Shown here: positions 1 to 8,109 of the stretch, in pieces
Numbering within the stretch: position 1 is the first letter of the stretch
How the letters are laid out: the number at the start of each line of letters is the position of its first letter
NCBI GenBank assembly: GCA_946548715.1
Contig: CAMNPZ010000009.1
Span: 1 to 34,847, forward strand
Origin: an uncultured Candidatus Saccharibacteria bacterium
GTDB taxonomy: Bacteria; Patescibacteriota; Saccharimonadia; Saccharimonadales; Saccharimonadaceae
Length of the DNA stretch: 34,847 nucleotides
Direction: 5' to 3'
The notes under the pieces: generated by a model
What the model was told of the DNA's origin: nothing
Database searches by the model: none
The model's input: only the letters and a program-made list of their open reading frames with translations
Program-made: the position numbers and the translations under genes

Positions 1-2
1 CC

Positions 3-3000
3 TCTACTAACCTTTATCTTAATGGTGACTCTACTAAAACCGCAGCCTACACTGCCGTAGATGGTACATCAGCATTAGATAGTACTAATAATACTAACAA
101 ATGGGGTTACACTCTCACTAACAATGCTACGTCTTCTACTGTCTTCTCTCCACTCTCTACTACTGCATCCAGTATCAGAACTATCTCTCAAACTACCAAT
201 GTAACTTCAGAAACCATTCCTATCTACTATGGTATCAAGACTGACAATACAGTAGATCCAGGTACCTATAGCATGGGTAATAATGGCACCATTACTTATT
301 ACCTCACCATGAACCCACTATGTAACATAGTAGACATCGCCTATGATGGTAACAATGCTGACGAGGGAACTATGGGTGCAGCAGGTACTGGCGTTATTCA
401 TACTGGCGTAAAGGATGGTAATAAAGTAAACTTAATCGCTTCTAACTTTAGTAGAGACGGTTACGGCTTTGCTGGTTGGAGTCTAGACAAAGATGCCGGA
501 ACAAAGCTCTTAGATAATGACAATACCAACAACCCAATCGTCTATGGTCCACAAGAATCCGTTACCCTACCAGAAGGCTTCATAGACAATGACACAGATA
601 ATGATGGTATCGTCAAGCTCTATGCTGTCTGGTTACAAAGCCAAGGTAATCTCCAAGGCTGGGCCGGTTGTGCCAACCTAGACACTACCACCTACGACTC
701 TACCACCGGAGCCCTAGACCTCACTAAAAACTCCGTCACCGCCTTAACCGATATGCGCGACCACGACACCTATGCCGTAGCCAGGCTCGCCGATGGCAAT
801 TGTTGGATGATTGAGAATTTACGCCTAGAAGCCGAAGACACCAGAACTCCAGAGAAACAAGCCCTCGCTCAAGGTTACGGTACATCTACTACTTACGGTA
901 ACTTCTCAGGTCTAGCTGATGCAGAATCCGCCAACTTCTCTTATTCTGCTATCGCAAATAGTCTATACTATAGCGGCACTCAGGAAGGTACTGCCAGCAT
1001 AGATATCGGTACATACGACTACTACCCAGCCTATCGTATACCACGTTATAATAACCTCAATACTCCAGCAAATGCTAATGATAGACCACAGAACCCCACT
1101 AGCAACACATTCACTAGCGACAACACAACTGCAGGTATGTATAGCTATGGCAACTACTACACTTGGCACGCAGCTATAGCAGATACTACTTATTATTCCA
1201 GTGGTGACCATAATACCACTTCCATTTGCCCAACTGGCTGGCAGTTGCCACTAGGCAATACCAGTACTGGTGATATAGAACAAGGCGCAGCCGATGCAGC
1301 AAACAAAGTCGGAGGGTTCTCTTACTTAGACAGAATAATGGGTGGTACAGGAGTGGGCCAACGCTCAGCATCGGCTTCTCTACGTTGGCGTACATTCCCA
1401 AATAACTTCCTCTACTCCGGCAGTTTCGTTTCATCGTCAACGGGCGGTAGAGGGGAGCGCGGCTACTATTGGTCGTCTACTGTGAACAGTGACCGCTATT
1501 CGTACCGCCTGCAGCTGGATAGTTCCAGCGTGTCCCCAGGTAGCGGTGACTACAATAAGTACGACGGCTACAGTATTAGGTGTACAGTTCCAAGCAATCT
1601 CTATGCCATCCATTTTGATGCGAACACTACCGATACGGTCACTGGTACCATGGCTAATCAAGCCATTGCAGTAGATGAGGCTACACAATTGAATAGTAAT
1701 TCATTCCAGCGTCCCGCCACTTCTAGCGCCGCCTACCGCTTCGTCAAATGGAACACTGAACCGGATGGTTCTGGCACTGACTATGCGGATGGTGCCTCGG
1801 TTACTAATCTAACCACTATCGGTCAAACCATCACTCTTTACGCTCAATGGGAACAAGTTACACCAATGACGGTAGACTTTAACGCCAATGGCCTATCCTT
1901 TAGCGATTCCTCTACGACCAACACAGTCTATTATGCTAACTATGATTCTATAAAAGCACTCACTAAATACTCCCATACTCCCAACATAGACGATAGTGGT
2001 AATCAAAACGGCAATTATCCCAATAACGCCAATCTAAACGAAGTCATCACTATTCCAGGTGCTTCCAAACTCCACATCGCACTTACCTACGAAGGCGAAT
2101 CTACCGGCTATGACTGGGTCAGCTTCTGGGAAGGGAACTATCCCAGCTATACCGCAGGCAGTAATTACAGTACTGGTGTTAAATGGACCGGTACTGGCAG
2201 TACCAATGGTAAGTACGGTGGTACTACTAAAACTACTCTAGAAGGCGACATCAATGGTGATACTGTAACCTTCGCCTTCAAATCCGATGGCGGTGGTGTT
2301 GGTGGTGGCTATGGCTACTATGCTGTCATTACAGGTCTAGACTCTAATGGTGATACCATGATTGGTCCAGTCTGCTCCCGCTCACTCATCACCGGCGACT
2401 ATAAAACACCCGTTATTGATTCTCTTCGTACCTTCTACGGCTGGAGCGAAAACCAATCTGCCACTACTGCAGATTACGCCACTGCCGACAAAGTTCTCAA
2501 CAATCTCCCAGGGAACAATGGTGAAACCAAAACTCTCTACGCTATCTGGAAAAACAACCTAACTATTAATTACGATGCCAATGGTGGTACGGGTACTACA
2601 GCCAGCCAGACCGTAGCTGCAGGAGAAACAATTACATTGAAGAGCAATAGCTTTACTGCGCCCGCAAATACAGCATTTAGAGGCTGGAACACAGAGCCAG
2701 ATGGCACTGGTACTTCCTACTCTGCTTATACTACCTTTACCGCTCCTAACAGTGTTGCCTATAATGATTCGCTTACTCTTTACGCTCAATGGATCCCCCA
2801 ATACACTATTACCTACGTGAATAATTGTCAGACTTATGCCAGTGCTAACACCAACTGTACAACAACTGCCTCAAACCGTACCAGCAAACAAAAGATTAAT
2901 CTAACCAACGACCCCAGCACTGGCACTGAAACCGGCACCCTCGCTGCCTACAACGAATGGACTCTCACTGGCTGGAAGATTACTGGTTGGAACACTAGCG

Positions 3001-4346
3001 CCGACGGCACCGGTACGGAATACGGAGTCAGTAGCACGTACACCGTCCCAGCAGGCTCCAGTGTAGGCAGTGGCATCACTCTCTATGCTCACTGGGTCCC
3101 AATCTATACTGTCCAATATGATGGTAATGGTTCTGACAATGACGATACTGGTATGGGTTCTACTAACACATCTACCGGCATTAAGACCGTAGCTCATACT
3201 AACGTAGCTGAAGGCGATACTTTTGATCTCTTCGCCTCTAACTTCAAGCGCGCAGGCTACGGTTTTGTAGGCTGGAGTACAGACTCTAATGCTTGGGACA
3301 AACTCACGGATAACGATACAACCAATGATGCCAAAATCTGGGGGCCAAATGAAGTTATTACTGCACCGCCCTATAACGGTACGCCCATTACTACCCTTTA
3401 TGCCATCTGGGCTCCAGCTGAAACAGATGATGGTAGCCCCGTATATCTACAAAACTGGACCGGCTGTTCCGCTATGACTGCTACCACTTATGATACTGCT
3501 ACTGGTAAGCTCACCGTAGCTAAGAATAGTATTACCGCATTAACTGACCAACGTGATGGCAATGTCTATACTATCGCGAAACTCGCTGATGAGAACTGCT
3601 GGATGGTGGAGAACTTACGTTTAGATGATTCTTCGGAACTTTCTACCACTAATACCAATATCAAGAGTACTAATTCTACTTTGCCTATTACCAATGTTTC
3701 CAATGACGATAGTTCGCTCGCTATTAAATCCAACTATCTCTCCGCTACTTCTAGTAGCTGGTGTGAAAGCTCATATCCTACATGTTACAACCAATCCATG
3801 TTAAACACTAATAATACAGTGACGAACATCACTCCATCTCAAACCCAAACGATCACTTTCACTTCGACCAATGATCATGCTAGCTTCAATAATGCCATTT
3901 ATAGTTATGGTAATTACTACAACTGGTATTCGGCTACTGCAGGATACGGCACCGATAGCACACCTACCACCAGTATTCCGACAGATGGCGATCTTTGTCC
4001 AGCTGGTTGGAAACTACCATACGGCAATACTGGAACTTCCGGAACTAATATCGGAAATACTAAAGGTGGTTTTTATTACCTAGCGAATCGGATGAGTGCT
4101 ACAAGCAGTAACCAAATAAACTCTAATAAGTTTCGTAGGTTCCCCAATAACTTTGTTTACTCTGGGAATTGGGTTGGCAATGATAACAATAATAGGGGCT
4201 ACCGCGGGATGTACTGGTCCGCCTCTTCTAAGGATGGTGGTAATAACGTTTACATTCTGCTCTTAGGTGTATCCGATTTAACTCCAGGTAGCGATTATGA
4301 TTCTAAGGATACTGGCTATTCGGTCCGTTGCTTGATAGGGAGCTAG
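3..4346 (+). CDS. Large secreted surface protein, 5'-truncated by the window edge (Listeria-Bacteroides repeats, two FISUMP domains)
   Basis: The frame is open from base 3, well upstream of the first ATG at 273, so the gene begins outside the window; about 1447 codons are visible. Order of modules (nt): InlB-B/Listeria-Bacteroides-type repeat with FAGWS...LYAVW (about 330-620); FISUMP (Fib_succ_major) domain 1 with NCWMIENLRL, CPTGWQLP, YYWSS and YSIRC (645-1600); another repeat ending LYAQWE (1606-1852); a CUB-like segment with YDWVSFWEG (about 2040-2340); three more GWNT/LYAQW-type repeats (2564-3410); FISUMP domain 2 with NCWMVENLRL, CPAGWKLP, MYWSAS and YSVRC (3430-4343). FISUMP domains occur in adhesin-like extracellular proteins; the ligand is unknown. 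No LPxTG or C-terminal membrane anchor is present, so retention must use the unseen N-terminus. The repeats are Thr/Ser/Asn-rich. The FISUMP tails carry TCG/AGC/GTG/CTG codons unlike the rest of the gene. Confidence 0.85.
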   Translation, partial: STNLYLNGDSTKTAAYTAVDGTSALDSTNNTNKWGYTLTNNATSSTVFSPLSTTASSIRTISQTTNVTSETIPIYYGIKTDNTVDPGTYSMGNNGTITYYLTMNPLCNIVDIAYDGNNADEGTMGAAGTGVIHTGVKDGNKVNLIASNFSRDGYGFAGWSLDKDAGTKLLDNDNTNNPIVYGPQESVTLPEGFIDNDTDNDGIVKLYAVWLQSQGNLQGWAGCANLDTTTYDSTTGALDLTKNSVTALTDMRDHDTYAVARLADGNCWMIENLRLEAEDTRTPEKQALAQGYGTSTTYGNFSGLADAESANFSYSAIANSLYYSGTQEGTASIDIGTYDYYPAYRIPRYNNLNTPANANDRPQNPTSNTFTSDNTTAGMYSYGNYYTWHAAIADTTYYSSGDHNTTSICPTGWQLPLGNTSTGDIEQGAADAANKVGGFSYLDRIMGGTGVGQRSASASLRWRTFPNNFLYSGSFVSSSTGGRGERGYYWSSTVNSDRYSYRLQLDSSSVSPGSGDYNKYDGYSIRCTVPSNLYAIHFDANTTDTVTGTMANQAIAVDEATQLNSNSFQRPATSSAAYRFVKWNTEPDGSGTDYADGASVTNLTTIGQTITLYAQWEQVTPMTVDFNANGLSFSDSSTTNTVYYANYDSIKALTKYSHTPNIDDSGNQNGNYPNNANLNEVITIPGASKLHIALTYEGESTGYDWVSFWEGNYPSYTAGSNYSTGVKWTGTGSTNGKYGGTTKTTLEGDINGDTVTFAFKSDGGGVGGGYGYYAVITGLDSNGDTMIGPVCSRSLITGDYKTPVIDSLRTFYGWSENQSATTADYATADKVLNNLPGNNGETKTLYAIWKNNLTINYDANGGTGTTASQTVAAGETITLKSNSFTAPANTAFRGWNTEPDGTGTSYSAYTTFTAPNSVAYNDSLTLYAQWIPQYTITYVNNCQTYASANTNCTTTASNRTSKQKINLTNDPSTGTETGTLAAYNEWTLTGWKITGWNTSADGTGTEYGVSSTYTVPAGSSVGSGITLYAHWVPIYTVQYDGNGSDNDDTGMGSTNTSTGIKTVAHTNVAEGDTFDLFASNFKRAGYGFVGWSTDSNAWDKLTDNDTTNDAKIWGPNEVITAPPYNGTPITTLYAIWAPAETDDGSPVYLQNWTGCSAMTATTYDTATGKLTVAKNSITALTDQRDGNVYTIAKLADENCWMVENLRLDDSSELSTTNTNIKSTNSTLPITNVSNDDSSLAIKSNYLSATSSSWCESSYPTCYNQSMLNTNNTVTNITPSQTQTITFTSTNDHASFNNAIYSYGNYYNWYSATAGYGTDSTPTTSIPTDGDLCPAGWKLPYGNTGTSGTNIGNTKGGFYYLANRMSATSSNQINSNKFRRFPNNFVYSGNWVGNDNNNRGYRGMYWSASSKDGGNNVYILLLGVSDLTPGSDYDSKDTGYSVRCLIGS

Positions 4347-4410
4347 CCCTGCTAGCCGGCCATACACGTTGTCCCAGCAGATTGGAATACCTCATAAGTA
4401 ATTTCTACTA

Positions 4411-4443
4411 CCTCCCCGCGGTCGCCTTAGCGACCCGGAGAGG
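4411..4443 (+). other. GC-rich hairpin downstream of the surface gene
   Basis: GGTCGC and GCGACC pair around a CTTA loop, extended outwards by CCTC/GAGG and CCG/CGG with one bulge. It lies about 65 nt after the surface-gene stop, which itself overlaps a GCTAGC-CCT-GCTAGC snap-back (4341-4355). No U-run follows, so it is not a classical terminator; it may protect the mRNA 3' end. Confidence 0.5.
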
Positions 4444-4460
4444 CAGTGACACCTAGATAA

Positions 4461-4504
4461 TCTATTCCGAATTTTCCGTACATCACACGTTTCTTCGGAA
4501 TAGA
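4461..4504. repeat. Left palindrome of a matched pair flanking the orphan toxin gene
   Basis: TCTATTCCGAA (4461-4471) and its exact reverse complement TTCGGAATAGA (4494-4504) enclose 22 nt. The same 11-bp arms recur at 5177-5219 with a 21-nt loop that begins alike (TTTTCCGTAC versus TTTCCCGCAC). The two copies bracket the nuclease gene. Confidence 0.7.
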
Positions 4505-4556
4505 CTCGTTTAATAGGGGGTTGAATAAGACTCTCATCCGTGATAGGATTACTGGC

Positions 4557-4997
4557 ATGGCGAAGCAAAAAAGACCCAAAATCAAAAAGACTGAATTAGT
4601 CATTCCGAAAAACGGCAGACGTGGACGAGCGAAGTATAATGGGACAGAGCCATTGCCTCATGAGAAAAAGACAATTAGACATTTAACTAAATATGGCTTA
4701 GATATCGAAACAATTATCCCATCCAATATTCCAGGTTCCCGCAATCCCGATATTCTAATGATGGGAACTTTTTGGGAAATGAAGGGGCCAGTTGGTGCTA
4801 ACGAGAACACTATCAAGAACAGGTTTAAGAAGGCTAAAAGACAAGCTGACGGCAGGGCTATCTTTGACTTGAGAAACATCAGCTCTGATTCTATAGATGC
4901 AGAAAATATTATTATTGACCTGTTTGTAACTACTAGAGGTATGCACCGCATAATAATCATAGAAAAGAGCGGTAAAGTTATAGACATCACGAAATAA
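4557..4997 (+). CDS. Stand-alone CdiA-CT-like nuclease (CdiA_C tRNase family), candidate toxin
   Basis: The 146-aa product resembles the CdiA C-terminal nuclease domain that ends contact-dependent inhibition proteins: LPHEKKTIRHL, NPDILM, FWEMKGP and FKKAKRQADG give an E...D...ExK active-site pattern of the PD-(D/E)xK type. Family members usually cleave tRNA. The frame extends to a TTG at 4521, but that codon directly abuts a G-run. The ATG at 4557 has AGGA eight bases upstream and is preferred. The N-terminus is Lys/Arg-rich (KQKRPKIKK). No delivery domain, signal peptide or adjacent immunity gene is visible. The gene sits just after a giant surface protein and between two palindromes, suggesting a mobile or exchangeable toxin cassette. 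An alternative is a phage-related or housekeeping nuclease. Confidence 0.7.
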   Translation: MAKQKRPKIKKTELVIPKNGRRGRAKYNGTEPLPHEKKTIRHLTKYGLDIETIIPSNIPGSRNPDILMMGTFWEMKGPVGANENTIKNRFKKAKRQADGRAIFDLRNISSDSIDAENIIIDLFVTTRGMHRIIIIEKSGKVIDITK

Positions 4998-5009
4998 CTA
5001 TGCTATAAT
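4981..5009 (+). promoter_or_regulatory. Strong sigma70-type promoter inside the 3' end of the nuclease gene
   Basis: TAGACA (4981-4986), a 17-bp spacer, then TATAAT (5004-5009) preceded by TG in the extended -10 position. Predicted start is near 5016, immediately before a terminator hairpin, so the transcript would be only about 50 nt. Confidence 0.6.
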
Positions 5010-5015
5010 CAAAGT

Positions 5016-5068
5016 ACTGAAAGGGCGACCTAGTTCTGAACTGAGCTAGGCCAAGCCCTTTCTTTTTT
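5016..5068 (+). ncRNA. Candidate ~53-nt small RNA ending in an intrinsic terminator
   Basis: GAAAGGGC (5019-5026) pairs with GCCCTTTC (5055-5062); an inner CCTAG/CTAGG stem closes the loop; six T follow (5063-5068). The hairpin can terminate the nuclease gene. Because a near-consensus promoter fires just before it, it may also be an independent short RNA. No Rfam family recognised. Confidence 0.4.
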
Positions 5069-5101
5069 GTCTAGCTAAAGTTCACTCCTAGCGAATCATG
5101 T

Positions 5102-5156
5102 GACTGGTTTGAAATCGTGAAAGACCAGAAATCTCATGATTTTCGCGATTCCAGTC
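5102..5156. other. Imperfect hairpin between the toxin cassette and ftsZ
   Basis: GACTGG...CCAGTC close an outer stem, with AAATCGTGAAA facing TTTCGCGATT inside. There is no U-tail. An overlapping AATCATG/CATGATT pair (5095-5141) offers an alternative fold. Function unknown. Confidence 0.45.
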
Positions 5157-5176
5157 TTACCTCAGGTCTAAGAGAA

Positions 5177-5219
5177 TCTATTCCGAATTTCCCGCACTTA
5201 TATTTTTTTTCGGAATAGA
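5177..5219. repeat. Right palindrome of the pair flanking the orphan toxin gene
   Basis: TCTATTCCGAA (5177-5187) and TTCGGAATAGA (5209-5219), the same arms as at 4461-4504, in a 43-nt unit ending 20 bp before the ftsZ -35 box. No clear target-site duplication is seen outside the pair. Confidence 0.7.
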
Positions 5220-5238
5220 ATTACCCAAAATAAACCCC

Positions 5239-5267
5239 TTGATAAAACCCAAAATCAGGTGTATACT
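5239..5267 (+). promoter_or_regulatory. ftsZ promoter
   Basis: TTGATA (5239-5244), 17-bp spacer, TATACT (5262-5267). Predicted start about 5274, leaving a leader of about 19 nt with GAGG six bases before the ftsZ ATG. Confidence 0.7.
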
Positions 5268-5292
5268 AGTAATAAATTAAGCGAGGTATATT

Positions 5293-6450
5293 ATGCCAGA
5301 AGTTAAACCAACAGAGGTGGAAAGTAAAGCAAGTATTAAAGTAGTAGGTGTAGGTGGCGCCGGTGGTTCAGCAGTGGAGCGCATGAAGGAAGTCGGTCTT
5401 TCTGGCGTAGAATTCGTTGCGATTAACACTGATGCCCAGGCGTTACATCATTCACCAGCCGATGTCAAGGTCCACATCGGTAAAGGTCTCGGTGCCGGTG
5501 GCGATCCCGAGAAGGGTCGCGAAGCCGCCGAGGAAGGCAGGGAAGCCATCGAGAAGGCACTCGATGGTGCCGACATGGTCTTCATCACGCTCGGTGCCGG
5601 TGGTGGTACTGGGTCTGGTGCTGGTCCGATTGTTGCCGAGGAAGCCCGCAAGAAGGATATCCTCACTGTCGGTGTTGCGACCAAGCCGTTTACATTTGAA
5701 GGTGCCCGCCGCAAGGCTAATGCCGATGTCGCTATTGACAAGCTCGCCCGTCAGGTCGACGCCCTTATCACTATCCCGAATGACAGATTACTCCAGACCA
5801 TCGACCCTCGCACCCCACTCCTAGAGACCTTCAAAATCGCCGACGATGTCCTCCGTCAAGGCGTCCAGGGCATTTCCGAGCTTATCACTGAGCATTCACT
5901 TATCAACCTCGACTTCGCCGATGTTAAAGCCATCATGAAGAACGCCGGCTCCGCCCTCATGGGTATCGGCCGTGCCAGCGGTGAGAACCGCGCCGTCATC
6001 GCCGCCCAGCAGGCTGTCGAATCTCCTCTCATCGAAGTCAAAATCGAAGGCGCCCGCGGTGTTCTATTCTCCGTTGCTGGTGGCTACGATATGAGCATGA
6101 GCGAGATTCAAGAAGCCGCCGAAGTCATTACCGGCGCCGTCTCGCCAGATGCGAACATCATCTTTGGTGCCAGCATCCGCCCAGAACTCGAAGATGAAAT
6201 TATCGTCACCGTTGTTGCTACTGGTTTTGATTCCGATTACTATAACGAACCAGCCTCCGAGCAGCCAGTCGAAGACGTCAAGAACGAGACTCCTTCCGCC
6301 GCTCCGAAGGATTTCGCTCTCGAGTCGAAGTCCAACATGTGGGAATCCATCAAGAACGAGCCCACCCCCGAGCCAGAACCAGCCCCTGAGGATGACGATA
6401 TGGATGTTCCGCCTTCTCTTCGCGAGCGTTTCAAGAAACGCAGGAAATAA
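5293..6450 (+). CDS. ftsZ: Cell division protein FtsZ
   Basis: Tubulin-like GTPase that polymerises into the cytoplasmic division ring. The 385-aa product has the N-terminal nucleotide-binding segment VVGVGGAGGSAV, NTDAQAL, the tubulin signature GGGTGSG at residues 103-109, and the T7-loop region INLDFADVKAIM. A Pro/Glu-rich linker (about 320-370) follows, then a conserved basic tail PPSLRERFKKRRK that should bind membrane-tether partners. Length is normal. GAGG precedes the ATG by six bases and a good promoter lies at 5239-5267. No ftsA, ftsQ or mur gene is adjacent; instead nrdR follows after 25 bp with AAGGAGG, suggesting co-transcription. C-ending codons are strongly preferred, as in most core genes here. 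Confidence 0.97.
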   Translation: MPEVKPTEVESKASIKVVGVGGAGGSAVERMKEVGLSGVEFVAINTDAQALHHSPADVKVHIGKGLGAGGDPEKGREAAEEGREAIEKALDGADMVFITLGAGGGTGSGAGPIVAEEARKKDILTVGVATKPFTFEGARRKANADVAIDKLARQVDALITIPNDRLLQTIDPRTPLLETFKIADDVLRQGVQGISELITEHSLINLDFADVKAIMKNAGSALMGIGRASGENRAVIAAQQAVESPLIEVKIEGARGVLFSVAGGYDMSMSEIQEAAEVITGAVSPDANIIFGASIRPELEDEIIVTVVATGFDSDYYNEPASEQPVEDVKNETPSAAPKDFALESKSNMWESIKNEPTPEPEPAPEDDDMDVPPSLRERFKKRRK

Positions 6451-6475
6451 TCACACAAGGAGGCTTTAGGCGCGC

Positions 6476-7009
6476 ATGGATCACGGATATAGAATCGGAG
6501 ATAGCAAAGTCCTAGAGAGCCGCGAGACCGTCGACGGCAAGATGATTCGCCGTCGCCGCGAGTCGCCCGATGGCCGCCGCTTCACCACTTACGAGCGCAT
6601 CGAAATGCCACAACTCACCGTCACCAAGCGTAGCGGCAACAAAGAAATCTACGACCGCGACAAGCTTCTGCTCGCCGTCCGTCGCAGTGTCGGCAAATTC
6701 TTCAACTCCGAACTCGAAATCGAAGACGTCGTCAACCGCGCCACCGATATACTATATTCCTACGGCACCGACCAGATCACCAGTCGCCAAATCGGCGAAG
6801 CCGTCCTCGATGTTCTCGCCGCCGTCAACGAAGTCGCCTATGTCCGCTTCGCCTCTGTCTTCCGTGAATTCAAGACTCTTGAGGATTTCGAGACTATCCT
6901 CAAGGAACAGCGGGATCAACATCGGCGGGTGACGCCGCTGAAGGGGGGCCCCCGCGAGAGCCGAGCGGGGGAAGAAGCGGCGGCAGGACCCGCCGAAGGG
7001 AAACGGTAA
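6476..7009 (+). CDS. nrdR: NrdR-type regulator lacking the zinc-ribbon cysteines, with a palindrome-encoded C-terminal tail
   Basis: NrdR normally represses ribonucleotide reductase genes, using an N-terminal zinc ribbon to bind DNA and an ATP-cone to sense ATP/dATP. The 177-aa product keeps the framework (GDSKVLESR, IRRRRE, RRFTTYERIE) and the ATP-cone (about residues 46-138: LTVTKRSGNKEIYDRDKL...VAYVRFASVFREF). The usual CPxC and CxxC pairs are replaced (MDHGYRIG and ESPDGRRF), and the whole protein contains no cysteine. The last ~28 residues, from about HRRVTPLKGG, are encoded by a 73-nt palindromic repeat (6923-6995) and are not part of the family. AAGGAGG lies 12 bases before the ATG. 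It may still bind DNA through its Arg-rich face or may have lost DNA binding. Confidence 0.85.
   Translation: MDHGYRIGDSKVLESRETVDGKMIRRRRESPDGRRFTTYERIEMPQLTVTKRSGNKEIYDRDKLLLAVRRSVGKFFNSELEIEDVVNRATDILYSYGTDQITSRQIGEAVLDVLAAVNEVAYVRFASVFREFKTLEDFETILKEQRDQHRRVTPLKGGPRESRAGEEAAAGPAEGKR
6923..6995. repeat. In-frame palindromic element, copy in nrdR
   Basis: CGGCGGGT...ACCCGCCG form the outer stem. Inside are GCCGCT/AGCGGC and CCCCCGC/GCGGGGG stems around GAGAGCCGA. The blocks GCGGGTGACGCC and GGCGGCAGGACCCGC are identical to those at 26293-26367 in prmC, while the inner stems differ in sequence but still pair. It encodes the nrdR C-terminal extension; the gene stops 12 bases after the element. 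Confidence 0.8.
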
Positions 7010-7013
7010 CACC

Positions 7014-7268
7014 ATGAGAATTGTATGCATTTATCGAGATAATCAAGACTACACTCGCTCGGTCGACGAGTGGCTTGAGAACATTCGTCGCCAGACCGGC
7101 AGGGAAATCGAAACCATGGATCCCGATCGCAATCCTAGCTTCTGTGAAGCCTACGACGTAGTCGAATACCCCACCATCATGGCGCTAGGGAATAACGGCG
7201 AAGTCCGCGAATCCTGGCGCGGCCGCGACTTGCCACTTATCAACGAAGTATTAGCATATATGGTTTAA
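7014..7268 (+). CDS. Small thioredoxin-fold protein without a CXXC motif
   Basis: The 84-aa product has a thioredoxin-like layout: a first beta strand (RIVCIYRD), a helix, and the characteristic cis-proline strand VVEYPTIMALGNNGE followed by a final helix. The redox-active CXXC is absent; the position after the first strand reads RDNQDY. Cysteines occur only at residue 5 and near residue 44 (FCEAYD). It starts 4 bp after nrdR, so it is translated in the same operon. A link to ribonucleotide reduction is possible from context, but without the dithiol it cannot act as a normal electron donor. It may be a binding or scaffold protein. Confidence 0.55.
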   Translation: MRIVCIYRDNQDYTRSVDEWLENIRRQTGREIETMDPDRNPSFCEAYDVVEYPTIMALGNNGEVRESWRGRDLPLINEVLAYMV

Positions 7269-7275
7269 TTTAGTT

Positions 7276-8076
7276 ATGAAAACACTAGCAAACATCATCG
7301 AAAACATTTGGGTTCAACGCATCTTCTGGTCAATTGTAGTTGTTTTAGTAAGCACCCTCATCTATACGATTATTTCTCGTATCATCACCTCGCGCGAGCA
7401 GCAAAACGCCAAAGTCTTCAGCAACAAGAAAAACCGCACCTTCCTCAGGATGCTCAGAAGCGTCATCAAATATATCCTCATCATCCTAACTACGCTTGTC
7501 GTCCTTCAGATTTTTGGCGTAGACGTTACCTCAATGCTCGCCGGCGTCGGTATCATTGGTATCGTGCTCGGCTTCGCCATTCAAGACGCCTTGAAAGACA
7601 TCATCAAAGGTTTCGACATCATCTCCGATAATTACTACCGCGTCGGCGACATCATCAAATACGGCGACCTCACTGGCAAAGTCATCGCCGTCGGTCTCAA
7701 GACCACCAAGCTCGAAGACATCGCGACCGGCAACACCGTCTCCATCGCGAACCGCAACATCGACCAAGTCGACGTAGTTTCCGGCAATACCTTTATCAAA
7801 GTTCCATTACCCTACGAACTCCCCGTCGCCGAGGCCGAAGCCGTCATCGCTGAGATTGTCAAATCCATTCAGAAGTCACCTAGAATCTCCGAAGCCTCCT
7901 ACCTCGGTCTCACCGAGCTAGCTGATTCCTCTCTCCAATATCTCCTTAAGATAGTCTCCGACCCCGCCGACAAACTCCAAGCCCGCCGCGATGCCTTGCG
8001 CATCATCGTCACCACTCTGGAAACTCACCACATCTCCATTCCCTACACTCAGCTCGACCTTCACAACAAAAAATAG
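7276..8076 (+). CDS. MscS-family mechanosensitive channel
   Basis: A small-conductance mechanosensitive channel subunit that vents solutes on osmotic down-shock. The 266-aa product has three predicted membrane helices (about residues 13-35, 62-85, 88-115). The pore-lining third helix, GVGIIGIVLGFAIQDALK, is followed by the beta-domain (DIIKYGDLTGKVIAVGLKTTKL) and an alpha/beta C-terminal domain. Length is at the short end of the family, near MscS itself. It starts 7 bp after the thioredoxin-fold gene with no clear ribosome binding site, so coupled translation is likely. It closes the ftsZ-nrdR-trx-mscS run; its stop codon forms part of a hairpin that terminates the opposite gene. Confidence 0.9.
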   Translation: MKTLANIIENIWVQRIFWSIVVVLVSTLIYTIISRIITSREQQNAKVFSNKKNRTFLRMLRSVIKYILIILTTLVVLQIFGVDVTSMLAGVGIIGIVLGFAIQDALKDIIKGFDIISDNYYRVGDIIKYGDLTGKVIAVGLKTTKLEDIATGNTVSIANRNIDQVDVVSGNTFIKVPLPYELPVAEAEAVIAEIVKSIQKSPRISEASYLGLTELADSSLQYLLKIVSDPADKLQARRDALRIIVTTLETHHISIPYTQLDLHNKK

Positions 8077-8093
8077 CCCCTCAGGAGGGGCTA
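8074..8093 (-). terminator. Intrinsic terminator of the HD-domain gene
   Basis: TAGCCCCTC and GAGGGGCTA form a perfect 9-bp stem with a 2-nt apex. On the minus strand it is followed by TTTTTTG, so it serves the minus-strand gene; on the plus strand no U-run follows. The mscS stop codon lies in the stem. Confidence 0.85.
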
Positions 8094-8109
8094 TGGGGTG
8101 GGGAATCAA

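Noticed and set aside
4521-4556. TTG start of the CdiA-like nuclease adding 12 residues
   Set aside because: The G-run abuts the TTG with no spacing; the ATG at 4557 has AGGA at 8 bases and the extension adds nothing recognisable.
4461-5219. CRISPR array suggested by two similar repeat units
   Set aside because: Only two units 700 bp apart with a gene between; no spacers or cas genes.
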